NCBI GenBank assembly: GCA_029959085.1
Contig: JARWIR010000001.1
Location: 19,211,730 to 19,275,729 of the forward strand
Reading direction: 5' to 3'
DNA from: Nemophila menziesii
Lineage: Eukaryota; Streptophyta; Magnoliopsida; Boraginales; Hydrophyllaceae
DNA: 64,000 bases
Part shown: piece by piece, positions 33,435 through 44,950 of the stretch
Position numbering within the stretch: the first letter of the stretch is position 1
Layout of the letters: every line of letters begins with the position of its first letter
Program-made: the position numbers and the translations under genes
The notes under the pieces: generated by a model
Database searches by the model: none
Told to the model about the DNA's origin: nothing
The model's input: only the letters and a program-made list of their open reading frames with translations

Positions 33435-35866
33435 TGGAGGTAACCCGTCAAACTTTAAATGACGTTAAATAAAAGTGCTCTTGGGAGACACCCCAAACTT
33501 TGATTGCTTTCTTAGTTTAGTTTTTAGTGTATATTATTTAGTTTATGTATTTTTTTAGTTGATAGTGCATTATTGAGGAAGGTATTAGTGTTTTTGATGC
33601 TCAGGTATTGGAGAAATCGAGTTAGGGAAGCGAGCAAAATTTCTCGGAACGGAGAAACTTCGTCAAGTCATATCTTTGCGCTCGGATGTCGAAATCAGGT
33701 GATCTTTGAGCCTAAACTGCATAACTTTTCGAGATCTAGCTGTTGGGGAGGTTTTTGCCGAGTGCGGTACACCGGACCTCATCCGCGGTGCACCGCAGAG
33801 GAGAAACCCGTGCCACGGGGTAGAGCCACGTGTTTTATCCAGAGACGAAAAAATTGGAGCTGTTGGCTGCGGACTACCCCCTAGTCCGCACTATGGTCCG
33901 CACGAAGCCGCTGGAGAGAGAAAAAGTTGCATTTTGAGCTTATAAAGGGAGGAAATTAGGTATTATTCCGAAATTACAAATCCTTAAGCCTCTTTATCTT
34001 CTCCAAACCTCTCCCAACTCCATTAAAGCTCATTCAAACCTTCACCAACCATCAAAACACAACCAAATCACCATGAATTCAAATCTAAATCCTTCCCTAC
34101 ATCACTACAAAGAAGTTTTAATCACCCAAATCATATCAAACACCTAGAACCCAAGAATCAAGATCTCTAAAGTGTTATTGATTGGGATGGAGCACAAGAG
34201 GATGTAAGGGAAAGCGAAATTGGTGATACATGGAGTTTACATACAAGGAAATCACTGCACCCTATCTTGGGTATTAAGCACGTGAGGCAATCGCCTCGAA
34301 GAGTATGTTTTCTTTCTTCCTTACCATTTCTCTATATGCACTATTTGCTATTTTTACTTTATTGAGTCTTTTCAAGTCGTGGGGACACGACTCATTTTTG
34401 AGTTGGGGGTGGGGATTCGTTGTTCCTCATCTCCATTTTTATGTGATTTACTGTTTCTTTAGAGAAATTTGAAAAATTTTGAAATTTTTAAGAGATGGAT
34501 TAGATGTGGAATGTGTTTAATAGCTTGAAAGCATAAGCTTAGTAAGTTGATGATAGAAAGTAGTATGTTTATGAGCTGCTTTATTTTGTATGCTTTGAGT
34601 ATTTGCAGGAAAACACACATTGATAGTAAAGAAAAGATTAGTTAGCAATGCGATAGAAAGTATATTCGATCTCAAGGAACCATGAATGGTGTGTAGGCCG
34701 TGAGATCTAAACTAGTTGATAAACCCATTTAATGAACGTGCTAAAGGTAAAAGAATGACGAAATTTCATAGTTTAGAAAGTGATTAAGGCGGTTCTTTCA
34801 TAAGCCCCTTGTTGCCTTTTAGCTTGTTGTCCATTTTATTATTATATCCTTCTCAGCCCCTTCTAGCCTTTCTAAAGCCTTTTTATTAGCCACATTATAA
34901 GCCATATCCCTTTAGTTTATTAGGACTTTTCCATATGACCCGCACTCGAATCGCGATGCATAGACAATTGTTTTAGAGCTTGAGTTTGGGGTGGTGGGTC
35001 CACCATTATGGGAAATATTATTGGGTTGGGATGTTTGAGCTTATTAAGTGTGCTCTGTTCTATATATTGATGATGATTCACAGGTTTATAATATTGTAAC
35101 CCTTTGCCGGGGTAATAGTAAATGAAAAAGAATCTACGAGCTAATGTTATGAAGAGGCATAATTTATGAAAAATAGTGTGATATCTCAACATAAAAAAGA
35201 GAATCATAGCTATACAAAAGAAAAAAAATTGATATGAAAAGAATATATATTTGGACCGGCAAAGAGGAATTTTTATGTGAACATCTTATTGCTTCAATTG
35301 GGTTATTGGGGATGCTAATTTGTGCATCACGGAATTCATTGGGTTGAGTGAGAACGTTTTACGAGCGTAACTCAAGCTCTAGGGCGATTCGTTGATGGCT
35401 AGTGAGGAGAGAGCCAAAAGCTCACTCTAAATTATCCAAATATGCTTATCATACCATCCCTAAGCCAACATTACAACCCTAAAGACCTTTTGATTCTTTG
35501 CTATGTAATCTAGAAGTGATTGAGCCGTTAGAGATTAGTTAAGTGGATCTTTGGACACTAGTGAAGTTCGATGAACAATCTATAGCCTCCATGGTAAACT
35601 GAGTAAAGATCCTCTCCTTCTTACATTGCGAAGCTAATCAAATCTTGAATTCAAGTCGTGTTGATTGTAGATATGACAAGTGTGCAGGTATGTAGTTTGT
35701 AAATATTATTACAGGAAATTTTCTAAGTAGTTGCTTTGAGTTTATTCTGTATATTCTGCTATCTTCTTCTCCCCTGTGCTTCATTGATATAGCTGATATT
35801 TTAGAGACTTCCCTATGTTTTTATTTTCTATTGTATCGGGACGATACAAGTTTGAGTTGGGGGTCT
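33435..35866 (+). other. Noncoding 3' internal region of the 7.3-kb element
   Basis: No long frame. It begins with sequence shared with the minus-strand element (AACCCGTCAAACTTTAAATGACG), has a GC-rich stretch at 33740-33910, then AT-rich sequence, ending with a G-rich tract before the 3' LTR. Confidence 0.7.
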
Positions 35867-37615
35867 TGATGTCTCCCTTTTTGGTCCAAATATAATCCCT
35901 TAGGAGACATCATTTTAGAATGAAAATGGTCTTTTTATATTGACTTTCGTGCTTAAATTGCAATATTACACTTTCTCCCCTTGGAATTAGACTATTTGCA
36001 TTTATAGAGCTTTTGTGCGTTAATTTACTTATTTTTAATGCAAAGTTAGTAGGTTTATGAATTTCATGAGAAACCAATCCAAGGAGGAGAAGTGAGAATT
36101 AAAGTCTTAGAATATTTCTAGTGTGTTTAGTCGAGTTTCCTGAATTTTAATTGCACTTTCTTATTTCTAGTCTTGATTTAATGATTTATTATTTATAAAG
36201 CATATGCGGTTTAATTATTTATTTAATGTAAAGCTTTAGAGATAATATGGAAATAAATTAGATGCTAAATCAATGCTAAGGAGATAAGGAAAGAAGATCT
36301 TGAAGAAATCTGGAGATAGAAGGAAGTAGAGTTCAATTAGGAAAAGATAAAGCTGCCTTGTGAATCTGAAATTCCAGCCACGTTTTAAAGATAATTCCAT
36401 AACTAAAGATTGGCAAGGATTCTGGATGAATGGTCTGAACCAATAGAAATCTCTTTCCGAGACAAGCAGTTTCATATATTGGAACTCCTCAAACGGATAA
36501 GTATTGAAAAAGATATGACCAAATCAAATCAGCAGCAGAATCTTACATTTCCTAGATTTTAGGGTTACGAATTAAAGAGTCCTTGACTTGTCTTCCACTC
36601 CAAGTAATTCAACCTAGCACCTATAAATACCAGCTCTAAACCTTAGAAAATCATCCCTTGGCTGCATAAGCTTAATATACACATATAATTCATCATAGAA
36701 GCAATCAAGAGGATCTAGAGGAGGAAGAAGCAAGAGCTAGAGCTTAATTACATCAATTCAACACTTCTTCATCTCTATTCTTTGGGTAATTTAGTATTAG
36801 ATCTATTTTGTCTATGAGGTATTTCTAAGCTATTTATTCAAGAAGTTTATTTATGCATAATTTCTCTTTAGGATTGTAATTATATGAACCATTGATTATT
36901 GTTTTTCTGTTTTAATTTGAATCTGGGATTTTAGTATTTAATTGAATTGGTTCTTAATTTCCATTGAATATATTCTTGTGCTTGTTCACTATCATTGAAG
37001 TCATGAATCAAGGGTAGGTTTTAGTAATTAGGCTATTCACTTAGTGGCGAGTGATCATCCGACAGGGGGGTTTAATTACAGAACTAGAATATAGACGTGT
37101 GGTGTCCGTTATTTGACCGACAGGCTTGAGTAACCACGTAGCCAAAGAGGTAAAAGAGTATTCATCCGAAGAGGCATATTCGCCCATATAGGGGTTTATA
37201 GTACTTTAGGATAGCTCCTACGTCCACCCGACAGGGGGCTAGGAGATATTTGATTCCCGACTATTGTGAGATTTCCCATTCACCCTTATTCTTAGGAATC
37301 ATAGATTCAATAGGATAGATTCATACTTGCATATCCTTATCTTTCTTGCATAATTATTAATTGTTTATTTTATTGTCTATTTTATTCTTTAGTTAATTAG
37401 AAACAAACTCCTTTATTATTTATCTTTTTAAAAGCAATCAAAACTATCTATTCTGATATTGAACACATATTTAGAATAACTTCTTAAATCCCTGTGGAGA
37501 CGATAATCCCGATTTTACTTATCTATTACTTGGTACGACCCGTACACTTGCGGTCCGTGGATCCTTTGTTCTATTACTTTTATTGCATTATTTTATAACA
37601 CACAAGGACCCACCA
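35867..37615 (+). repeat. 3' LTR of the 7.3-kb element
   Basis: 1749 bp, colinear with the 5' LTR over its entire length, ends TG...CA, followed by the GTATG target duplication. Confidence 0.9.
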
Positions 37616-37620
37616 GTATG

Positions 37621-39400
37621 CCTCGTTAAAACCTTACTAGGAAAAACCCAGTGGAAAAACCCTAATGAAGGAAAAAGAGTACAATACACAAATATCACAT
37701 CCTTTTCATTATGACATTAATTATGACAAGAATTATTTCGAGTATCTTTTCATAATTCGGAACCTTTTCAATTGTGCTTTAAATAAATTATGTTCTTCGA
37801 GAATTTTTATACTCCAGGAACTTCTCAATCTTTGAAAATTTCATATTTAGACGCTCTAAGTACTTTATGCACCTATCGTACTTCAGACACTTGTTGTGCT
37901 TTCAAACACCTTTCGTGCTTGGGCACCTGTCATGCTTCTAGCACCTATTTGTTTATCAAAAACTTTAATATCAATCTAATCACCACTTCACCGTATCAAT
38001 AACATAATAATGAGGACGTCTCCCCATAATTAATTCTAGGTTTTTCCAGGAACCTCTATGATACATGTAGGGTTTTAGATTTCAAAATTCACTATTATCC
38101 TTTCTATCATTGTCGACACATTTCACCACTTTGGGGTTTAGGATCCTTAGTATTTATTTTAAGCACTATATTAAATGAAATATATTAATCTTATAAACTG
38201 TCTAACAGTTCAAAATATTTTCAATAGACTAATAATCTACATAACGTTTATCGTATTTAGGTACCTAAGTCTCTTCAATGGCCATTATTTCCTTTAAGAG
38301 TAATGCATGTGCCAACATTAGTTGACTTAATAATTCATGTCGTGTCACATGGAGTGCACATTCCATAATATTTACCATTTAATCATGAGATTTTATTCTT
38401 TAAGGCATGGCATACTTTGAACCGACAGGTTCACAATACTTCATGCGTTGGTTATATGCATTACAGATCTACCAAACTTCATGCGTTGGTTAGATACATT
38501 ATAGGTTTACCACGCTTCATATGCTGGTTTGATACATTCGCTAGAATATTTGTTATGTGTCTATATGGGACAATACCTATGTTGGAGCGTTTACAACATA
38601 TTTTTGGATTTTGAAATATTCTACTTGTGAATGTATTAGGTATATTATTTGCAATACTTTGCAAATGGAATTCATTTTAACTTCAAGTTCTTATTCTTTA
38701 GTTAGTGGATAGAAATTATATAATAAATTGTATTCCAGGAAATGTCATGCAACTTCATGTTGCCTTGTCTATACGTCACACAACTTCAAGTTGCCTTGTC
38801 TCTCCCCCCTAATAAGGGGGTAGTCACTTGGTAAAAGAATCTTCAGGTTCTTTTAAGTAGTGGCCAAGTGAATTATCGATTATTCGACATATCATTATTG
38901 TCACTAGGTGACCAAGTCGATCATTTAATATTACAAAGTTCTTTGGATTGTGACATCTTTTCTATTGCATAATGTGTGTATCAACTGCTTGAATCTATAT
39001 ATAATAGAACCCCAAAGAAATAGTATATTTTTTTCATACACACTTCTGGTGAGACGTTCTAGAAATAATGCAAAAGAAACATTATACAAACACTTGTGAT
39101 TTATACATGATATTCATTTCGGTGAATATCCTTGAACTTAATAAATTTTTTAAGGATTTACTAAATATATAATGCGTCAATTATTTCAATTTTGTACCAC
39201 AAGGTATCATAATTATTAGGCATCCAAAACTTTTATTTAGATTGACTAGATGTTTTAGCTTATGATAGGTAAACTACTAGTATATAGTTCTATTGTATTG
39301 ATAACATTTATTATTATCAATTCGTGATGACTTGTTTTATGTGACCTTTTACTTCTGGGATATCCCTTATTATTCCACTTCAAGTATAATGTTGTTTTGA
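37621..39400. repeat. Degenerate LTR-type repeat spanning the start of copy 2
   Basis: Continues the CTCGTTAAAACC module array across the retrotransposon insertion and runs into the sequence equivalent to 1-1330. The junction at 38076 is where window copy 1 starts, not a proven breakpoint. I see no gene. Confidence 0.5.
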
Positions 39401-40259
39401 TGATGATCTTAGGAGTGGTAGGAGGCTAGGATTCGTCAGAAGAGGTAGGCTTAATGAGAGAAGGTAAAAATATAGGGTTTGAACCCTTAAAACCGCCGAT
39501 CACAGCAGTTGACCGGCTAGCCGGCGGATGACCGGCATGCCGGCCACTGTGTCGGCGAAAAAAATAAAATACGAAATTGATTTTTTTTTTTTACCTCTGA
39601 CGCAACCTCCTTGCGTCGTTGCTGACGCAGTGATCAGAACCTTCTTCCTCTTCGGCCGGCTAGCCGGCGGATTCGCCGGCATGCCGGCGGCATGTCGCTG
39701 GCGGAAATGAAGACGCAGTCATGCTGTGACGCAGTGGTCAAAAACTTTTAGCTGTTTATTTGAACTTTTCGACTTCACCATTGGATAGAGCTCGAAAAGT
39801 TATGCGGTTTAGGCTCAAGAAAAAGTTAATTCCAACCTCCGAGCATCAAGTTATGATCTTCCGAAGTTGCTGAATGAAGACGCAGTCGTGCTGCGTCGTC
39901 GCTGACACAGTGGTCAGAAACTTTTAGCTGCTTATCTGAACTTTTCGACTTCACCATTGGATAGAGATCGAAAAGTTATGCGGTTTAGGCTCAAGAAAAA
40001 GTTAATTCCGACCTCCGAGCATCAAGTTATGATCTTCCGAAGTTGCTGATAACCTAACTAGCCCAAACTCGTGACCTTTACTCCTGTAATCATCAAAAAC
40101 ACCAACCTTTCTCATTTCTTAAAAATAAACACTAAATAAAGAACCATTACTCTAATTTACACTAAGAATTTAAAAGACATGAAAGAAATTTAAAACATGG
40201 GTTGTCTCCCAAGAAGCACTTTTATTTAACGTCATTTAAAGTTTGACGGGTTACCTTCA

Positions 40260-41487
40260 TTATCCCTTGAGTATGTAGCCTCCCCAGCAGTGGGTGAGGT
40301 TATGTATGTCTACAATTCGCCGCCTTTGACCTCTCAAAGGTTGTATTTCTATTAATTTTGCTGTCACCAATCGAGTAACAACAAATGGTCCCATCCACGA
40401 ATTTTTCAAACCTCGTGGCCTATTCTCTTGTTTAGAAGCCTTCCAAGCAACCTTGGTTCCAATCCCAAACTCATCTTTAGCTCTCTTTTTCACGGGTTCA
40501 TGGTGGTGGTTCTTCTCTTTAACCTCTTTAGGTACTTCTAGAATAATGGGTAACTCAAGTTGCACCTCCTCTAGCTTTTTGTCCAAAACAATAGATGTTT
40601 CAGAACTTTCTTTTATTATGAGGGGCACGTCTTCAATCTCAATCTCTACACTCGCATTCTCATTTAATTCTGAAATAGCTTCTATGAATATTTGTTGTGG
40701 TGTGAGTTCTTTTGTATCACTTTTAAGCATTTGCGTGTTGGTTTTGTCTTCGTTGCACACCTCTACAAATTCTTTATCTATGTCACCATTTGAATGATTC
40801 GTCTTTATTGGAATTGTTGGTGACATCAATGGAGTACTAGATGGCGAATCCATCCTAGTATCTTCTTCTTCTATCTCTTTTCTAACCAAGATCTCAATGT
40901 TTGATTCCTCTAAAACAAGCTTGGTAGATTCTTCTATAGCTGAAATATCATCTTTACAAGATTCAAACTCAACTTGCTTATCAATAGTTACCTCATCTAT
41001 GCTTAGCGTGATTGGTTCTTCTCTCCTTGGAATATCTAGTTCACTAATTGCAACTTGTGGCGATTCCAATTCATCCTCTTCTTGAAGACTAAACTTTTCA
41101 AATACATCGAACCAAACATCTCTATCAATTCCAATGGCCTCATCATCAATTGTTGTACCTTGGCCAAGTTGCATAGATGGTGCTTGTTGTATTCTCTCAA
41201 TTGTCTGTGAGTTGCATCAATCTTTGCTCCATAATTTGATGTTTTTGTTGCATGTCTTGCACTAATGATGTGGTAGCATTGATTATTGCCTCATCATTTT
41301 TCATATTAACCATTGAAGTGTTAATGAAACCATTGAGTGATTCTTCCAACTTCTTGAGCATTTCCTCGTGATCTCTAAAGCTCCATCGTGTCAAATTCCT
41401 AAAAGTATATATTCTATCAAAGGAGTCTTGCAGTTGATCCCACCAGGATTGTGGTGGAGTTTGAACTTGATAACGAAAATTCTCCAT
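40260..41487 (-). pseudogene. Retroelement ORF, frameshifted, copy 2
   Basis: Same protein as at 2463-3692 but two bases (CT) are missing near 41206, where copy 1 has GTCTCTGTGAG and copy 2 has GTCTGTGAG. This splits the frame into an N-terminal part ending at 41197 and a C-terminal part of 304 codons starting at 41174. The integrase-tail-like region itself is intact. Confidence 0.85.
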
Positions 41488-41591
41488 ACCTAAAGAAAAA
41501 CCTGAAAAGAGACTAAAACAAAACAACGTAAAACTGAAAATAAAAATGCAACTAATCACTAACGGATAAACACCGTGGTCACACGCTACCG

Positions 41592-41609
41592 TCCCCGGCA
41601 GCGGCGCCA
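41592..41609 (-). other. tRNA-Asp-type primer-binding site, copy 2
   Basis: Identical to the site at 3797-3814. Confidence 0.8.
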
Positions 41610-41615
41610 AAAACT

Positions 41616-43185
41616 TGGTGGTCCTTTGTGTGTTCTAAATAAATGCAATAAATAATCGAACCACAACCGCAAGTGTACGGTTGTCCCAAGTAATAATAGT
41701 GATAAACAGATTCGTTCGCAGGGACGGAATGGTTGACTCTAATGCTTATCAATTAATGAATAATTGCACTTTGAATGTAAATAAAAGATTTGATAATGTT
41801 TGTTTGGTTTTCTAATCCCTAAGATAATTAAAGACTAAGTAAAAATGCAAGTAATGGAACTAGACACAAATATGAGCAGACAGTACTTGAGAGACGCAAG
41901 GATATCTCCTAACTCTATTTCATTCCATATGTTGTTTAAGGGACAAATTGGTCAAATTAACATAGGTCGGGATTCGGGAATCTTCGTACCCCCGTCAGGG
42001 TGGACTACGAAGCTATTCTAGGGTGTCACAAACCCCGTCAGGGTGATTATGATCCACCTTTGAATGACTAAGCTAAAAATACCCAATAGGCCATAAGATT
42101 AATTACGCTCGTCAGAGTCAAATAATTTCTATCCTATATTCTGTAATTAATTCTGTATCTAAACCCCCCGTCAAGATGATCCACACGCCACTATGTGGAA
42201 TAGCTTAGATACTAATACCTGTTATTAATTAGCTACTTTAAGAACAGTAAATAAATACAAATTACAGAAACATGTAAAAGACCCAATTTGAATTAAATTA
42301 CTGAAATCCCAAATCCAATCATATGAAATAAAACAAAGTAGGGATTAACCCATTATGCGTTCCCAAGTATTAAATGAATTTAGCTCATAATTAACGGAAA
42401 GAAAAAAACTAAAGACATAATTGGGTTCATAATGTTTTACAGAATAAAATAGAAGAACCTAATTACGGAGTTGATTCGGCTGCAAAGTGGAGATATAGAC
42501 AGTCTCCAGCTCTGGGCTTCTTCTTTTCCTTGCTTCTGCTTCTTCTCCGGACACTCTCTTCTAAGGATGATTTGAATTGAAGAATAAAAATGAGAGGTAA
42601 GAAATAATAAGGTCTAAAGGCCTATTTATACTAGTAAATTCGGAATAGGGTTTTATTTTAAATAAAAAGCCATTTTAGAAAAGCCCAAGTCCATAATTAA
42701 GCCCAAAATCCCGTAACTGCTGCACCACCTCCACTAAAACAGCTCTAGCCGATTCGTTATAACTCCGATTGACCTCAAATCACTTGCTAAATTTCCGTAA
42801 CTCGATAAGGAACATAATCTCTTCAAAGGTCAGCGGCTAAATCAACTCGTAAGTGCCTCGAAATCAGCAATCTTTGGTCTGTTTTCCAGATTTGCAGCTT
42901 CAAAATATAATTCTTTTTTGGGATTTATCTTCAAGCTTTGACTCCATATCACGATCTTTGACTTTATTCTCGTGTTCCTCTCCTAGCTAATATTCAAAAC
43001 CTACAAACTTTTCACTAAAATACACAAGATTACGCGCAAAAGTTTAATAAATCAAAAATACTAGAAATAAAAGAGGAAATTCGGATTATTGCATATTTAG
43101 CCCAAAAGTCTATCAAATTAATCAAATAAACACCAAAAATGATGTTTCCCAAGGGCATAAAATTAGAACATTTAGGGAGACATCA
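41616..43185 (-). repeat. LTR of the minus-strand element, copy 2
   Basis: About 1570 bp, counterpart of 3821-5389 with few substitutions; same terminal words apart from a T in place of C in the internal GATGTTTCCC arm. Confidence 0.8.
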
Positions 43186-44950
43186 GCGGTATACCCAAAT
43201 ACTTCCGTAGGTCATCTTTCTCACTAATCTGAATCTTCCCACAAGTTTCACTTCTTGTGTTCGTTGGTGTGTTACGATAAAATAAATAGACAATTTATTG
43301 AAGTTGATGCACTGATCTGATCCGGCATAGTATAAGTTGAGACATTGTTGAAACGCATTGATATCAGTTTCTTCAGTTGTTAAGGAGAAAAGAGAACCAT
43401 CATCAAATAAGAGATGAGAAACAATGGGATAATTTCTCATGATTTGAATGTCGTTAATATCTTTTGAGAGACTAAGGAAAATAAAAATGGAGACAAAGAT
43501 TCACCTTGTCTAAGGCCTCTTCGCGGTTTGAATTTTTGATTATCTCCCCGTTAAGATTAATTAGAAAAGAAACCAAGGATATACAACTTTTTAATCCACC
43601 CAATCCAAAAGCCTGGAAATCCAAAATCGCATGGTACCTGATCATATGATTTGGCCATATCTAATTTTACATTTTCCACGTGTTTTGGATTTTTCCTTTT
43701 TCTTTTCTAAAAAGCGATCCTGCCCGCGGACTTAAAATACTATCTTGGATGACCGCTACCTTTAATGAATGTTGATTGCGTTAGTGACACTATCCCATTA
43801 TATACTCCTGCAATCTGTTAGATAATAGTTTTGTAATAATTTTATACTCGAAGTTGACACAAGAAATAGTTCTATAATCACCAACATGTTCTTGTATGCC
43901 ACCCTTCAAAGCTAAAGTAATACGAGTATCAATAAGATTATCGAGGGATATATGATTATCAAAGAAGTCCTCAACCATTAATGACACATCCCATTTAATA
44001 ATATTATAGTATTCTTGATAAAATTTACCATTTAATCTATCTGGAACGGGTGCATTAACTAGTGACATATCAAAAACCGTTTTTGTACTTCCTCCAACGT
44101 CGTAGCTTTAGTTAGTTCATCGTTCAGTTGTTTCCTAATTTTCCTTTGGACTCAATTTGCAGCTTGTCACATTTCTCAGAAATTCTTCTCTTTAGATAGA
44201 TCCTTATAATATTTCCGGAATCCATTCTAGACATCGGATACTTCTTATTTCCAAATTCCATCGCTGTCATTAATTCTCATGATTCTGTTCCCGTTCCTTC
44301 TTTGAATAGTAGATATGTGAAATTGTTTGGTATTTTTGTCTCCACATTTGATTTAAAATTGCCTCAACCCGTGCGACCAGTATTTTCATTCATTTTTGTA
44401 TGCTATTTTGCTTGTTTTTCTTATTTGTTTCTCTTCTTGTTGATATTGTTATGAAGAACCCATATTAGCCAATTCCATAAATTTACCGTTTAAATATTGA
44501 CGTAGTCTCTTGTGATTTTTAAAAGAATTTCTACCCCATTGCTTTAGAGAGATAATGGTGTTGTCCCTCTTTCCAACAAACACTGGGAGTGAAACCTCAG
44601 TCCACGGATCCCCCATGTTGTTTTAATTACTTGGTAACATTGTTCATGTTCTGTCCATAGAGATTCGAATCTGAAACATCATTTCCCTTGTCTCATCGAC
44701 GAATCATATTGCATAATGAGCGGAAAGTGATCTGATCCAATTGTTGTTTGTACAAACACTTGCGCACTTGTAAACCTGTTCATCCAATCATTGGAAGAAA
44801 ATGCCTGATCAAGTTTGAACTTGACGAGATTATCATCTTGACGTCGTTTAGTCTAAGAAAAAAATACCATAAGACTGAATTTCAGCAAAACCATTACTCA
44901 AAATAAACTTATTATAAGTACAGAAAGATATCACGAGCTTAGCATTTTGG
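43186..44950 (-). pseudogene. L1-type LINE relic, copy 2
   Basis: Counterpart of 5390-7150. The active-site block at 43183-43440 stays in one frame here (SHLLFDDGSLFSLTTEE), showing FADDS altered to FDDGS. The RT palm block is at 43790-44068 and the endonuclease-end motif GSDHFPLIM is near 44711-44745. Not functional. Confidence 0.8.

Larger units (their letters stand above)
30316..37615 (+). mobile_element. Complete non-autonomous LTR retrotransposon (LARD-like), 7.3 kb
   Basis: Two LTRs of about 1.75 kb (30316-32065 and 35867-37615) with TGATGTCTCC...CACCA ends. A 5-bp target duplication GTATG flanks it (30311-30315 and 37616-37620). A tRNA-Asp-type primer-binding site lies at 32072-32089, and the G-rich polypurine-like GAGTTGGGGGTCT precedes the 3' LTR. 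The only substantial internal frame is 32196-33434. No protease, RT, RNase H or integrase core is visible in the remaining 2.4 kb, so mobility would need enzymes from an autonomous Gypsy-type partner. The two LTRs show about two dozen substitutions by eye, so the insertion is not very recent. Confidence 0.9.
39410..43185 (-). mobile_element. Non-autonomous LTR retrotransposon, 3'-truncated, copy 2
   Basis: Counterpart of 1340-5389. LTR 41616-43185, primer-binding site 41592-41609, broken ORF 40260-41487, tail with two rather than three tandem blocks. The shared flanks show it was present before the segmental duplication. Confidence 0.7.

Noticed and set aside
33573..33945. Cys/Arg-rich frames in the GC-rich part of the 7.3-kb element
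   Set aside because: Overlapping frames in a GC-rich patch without motif; not kept in the related minus-strand element.
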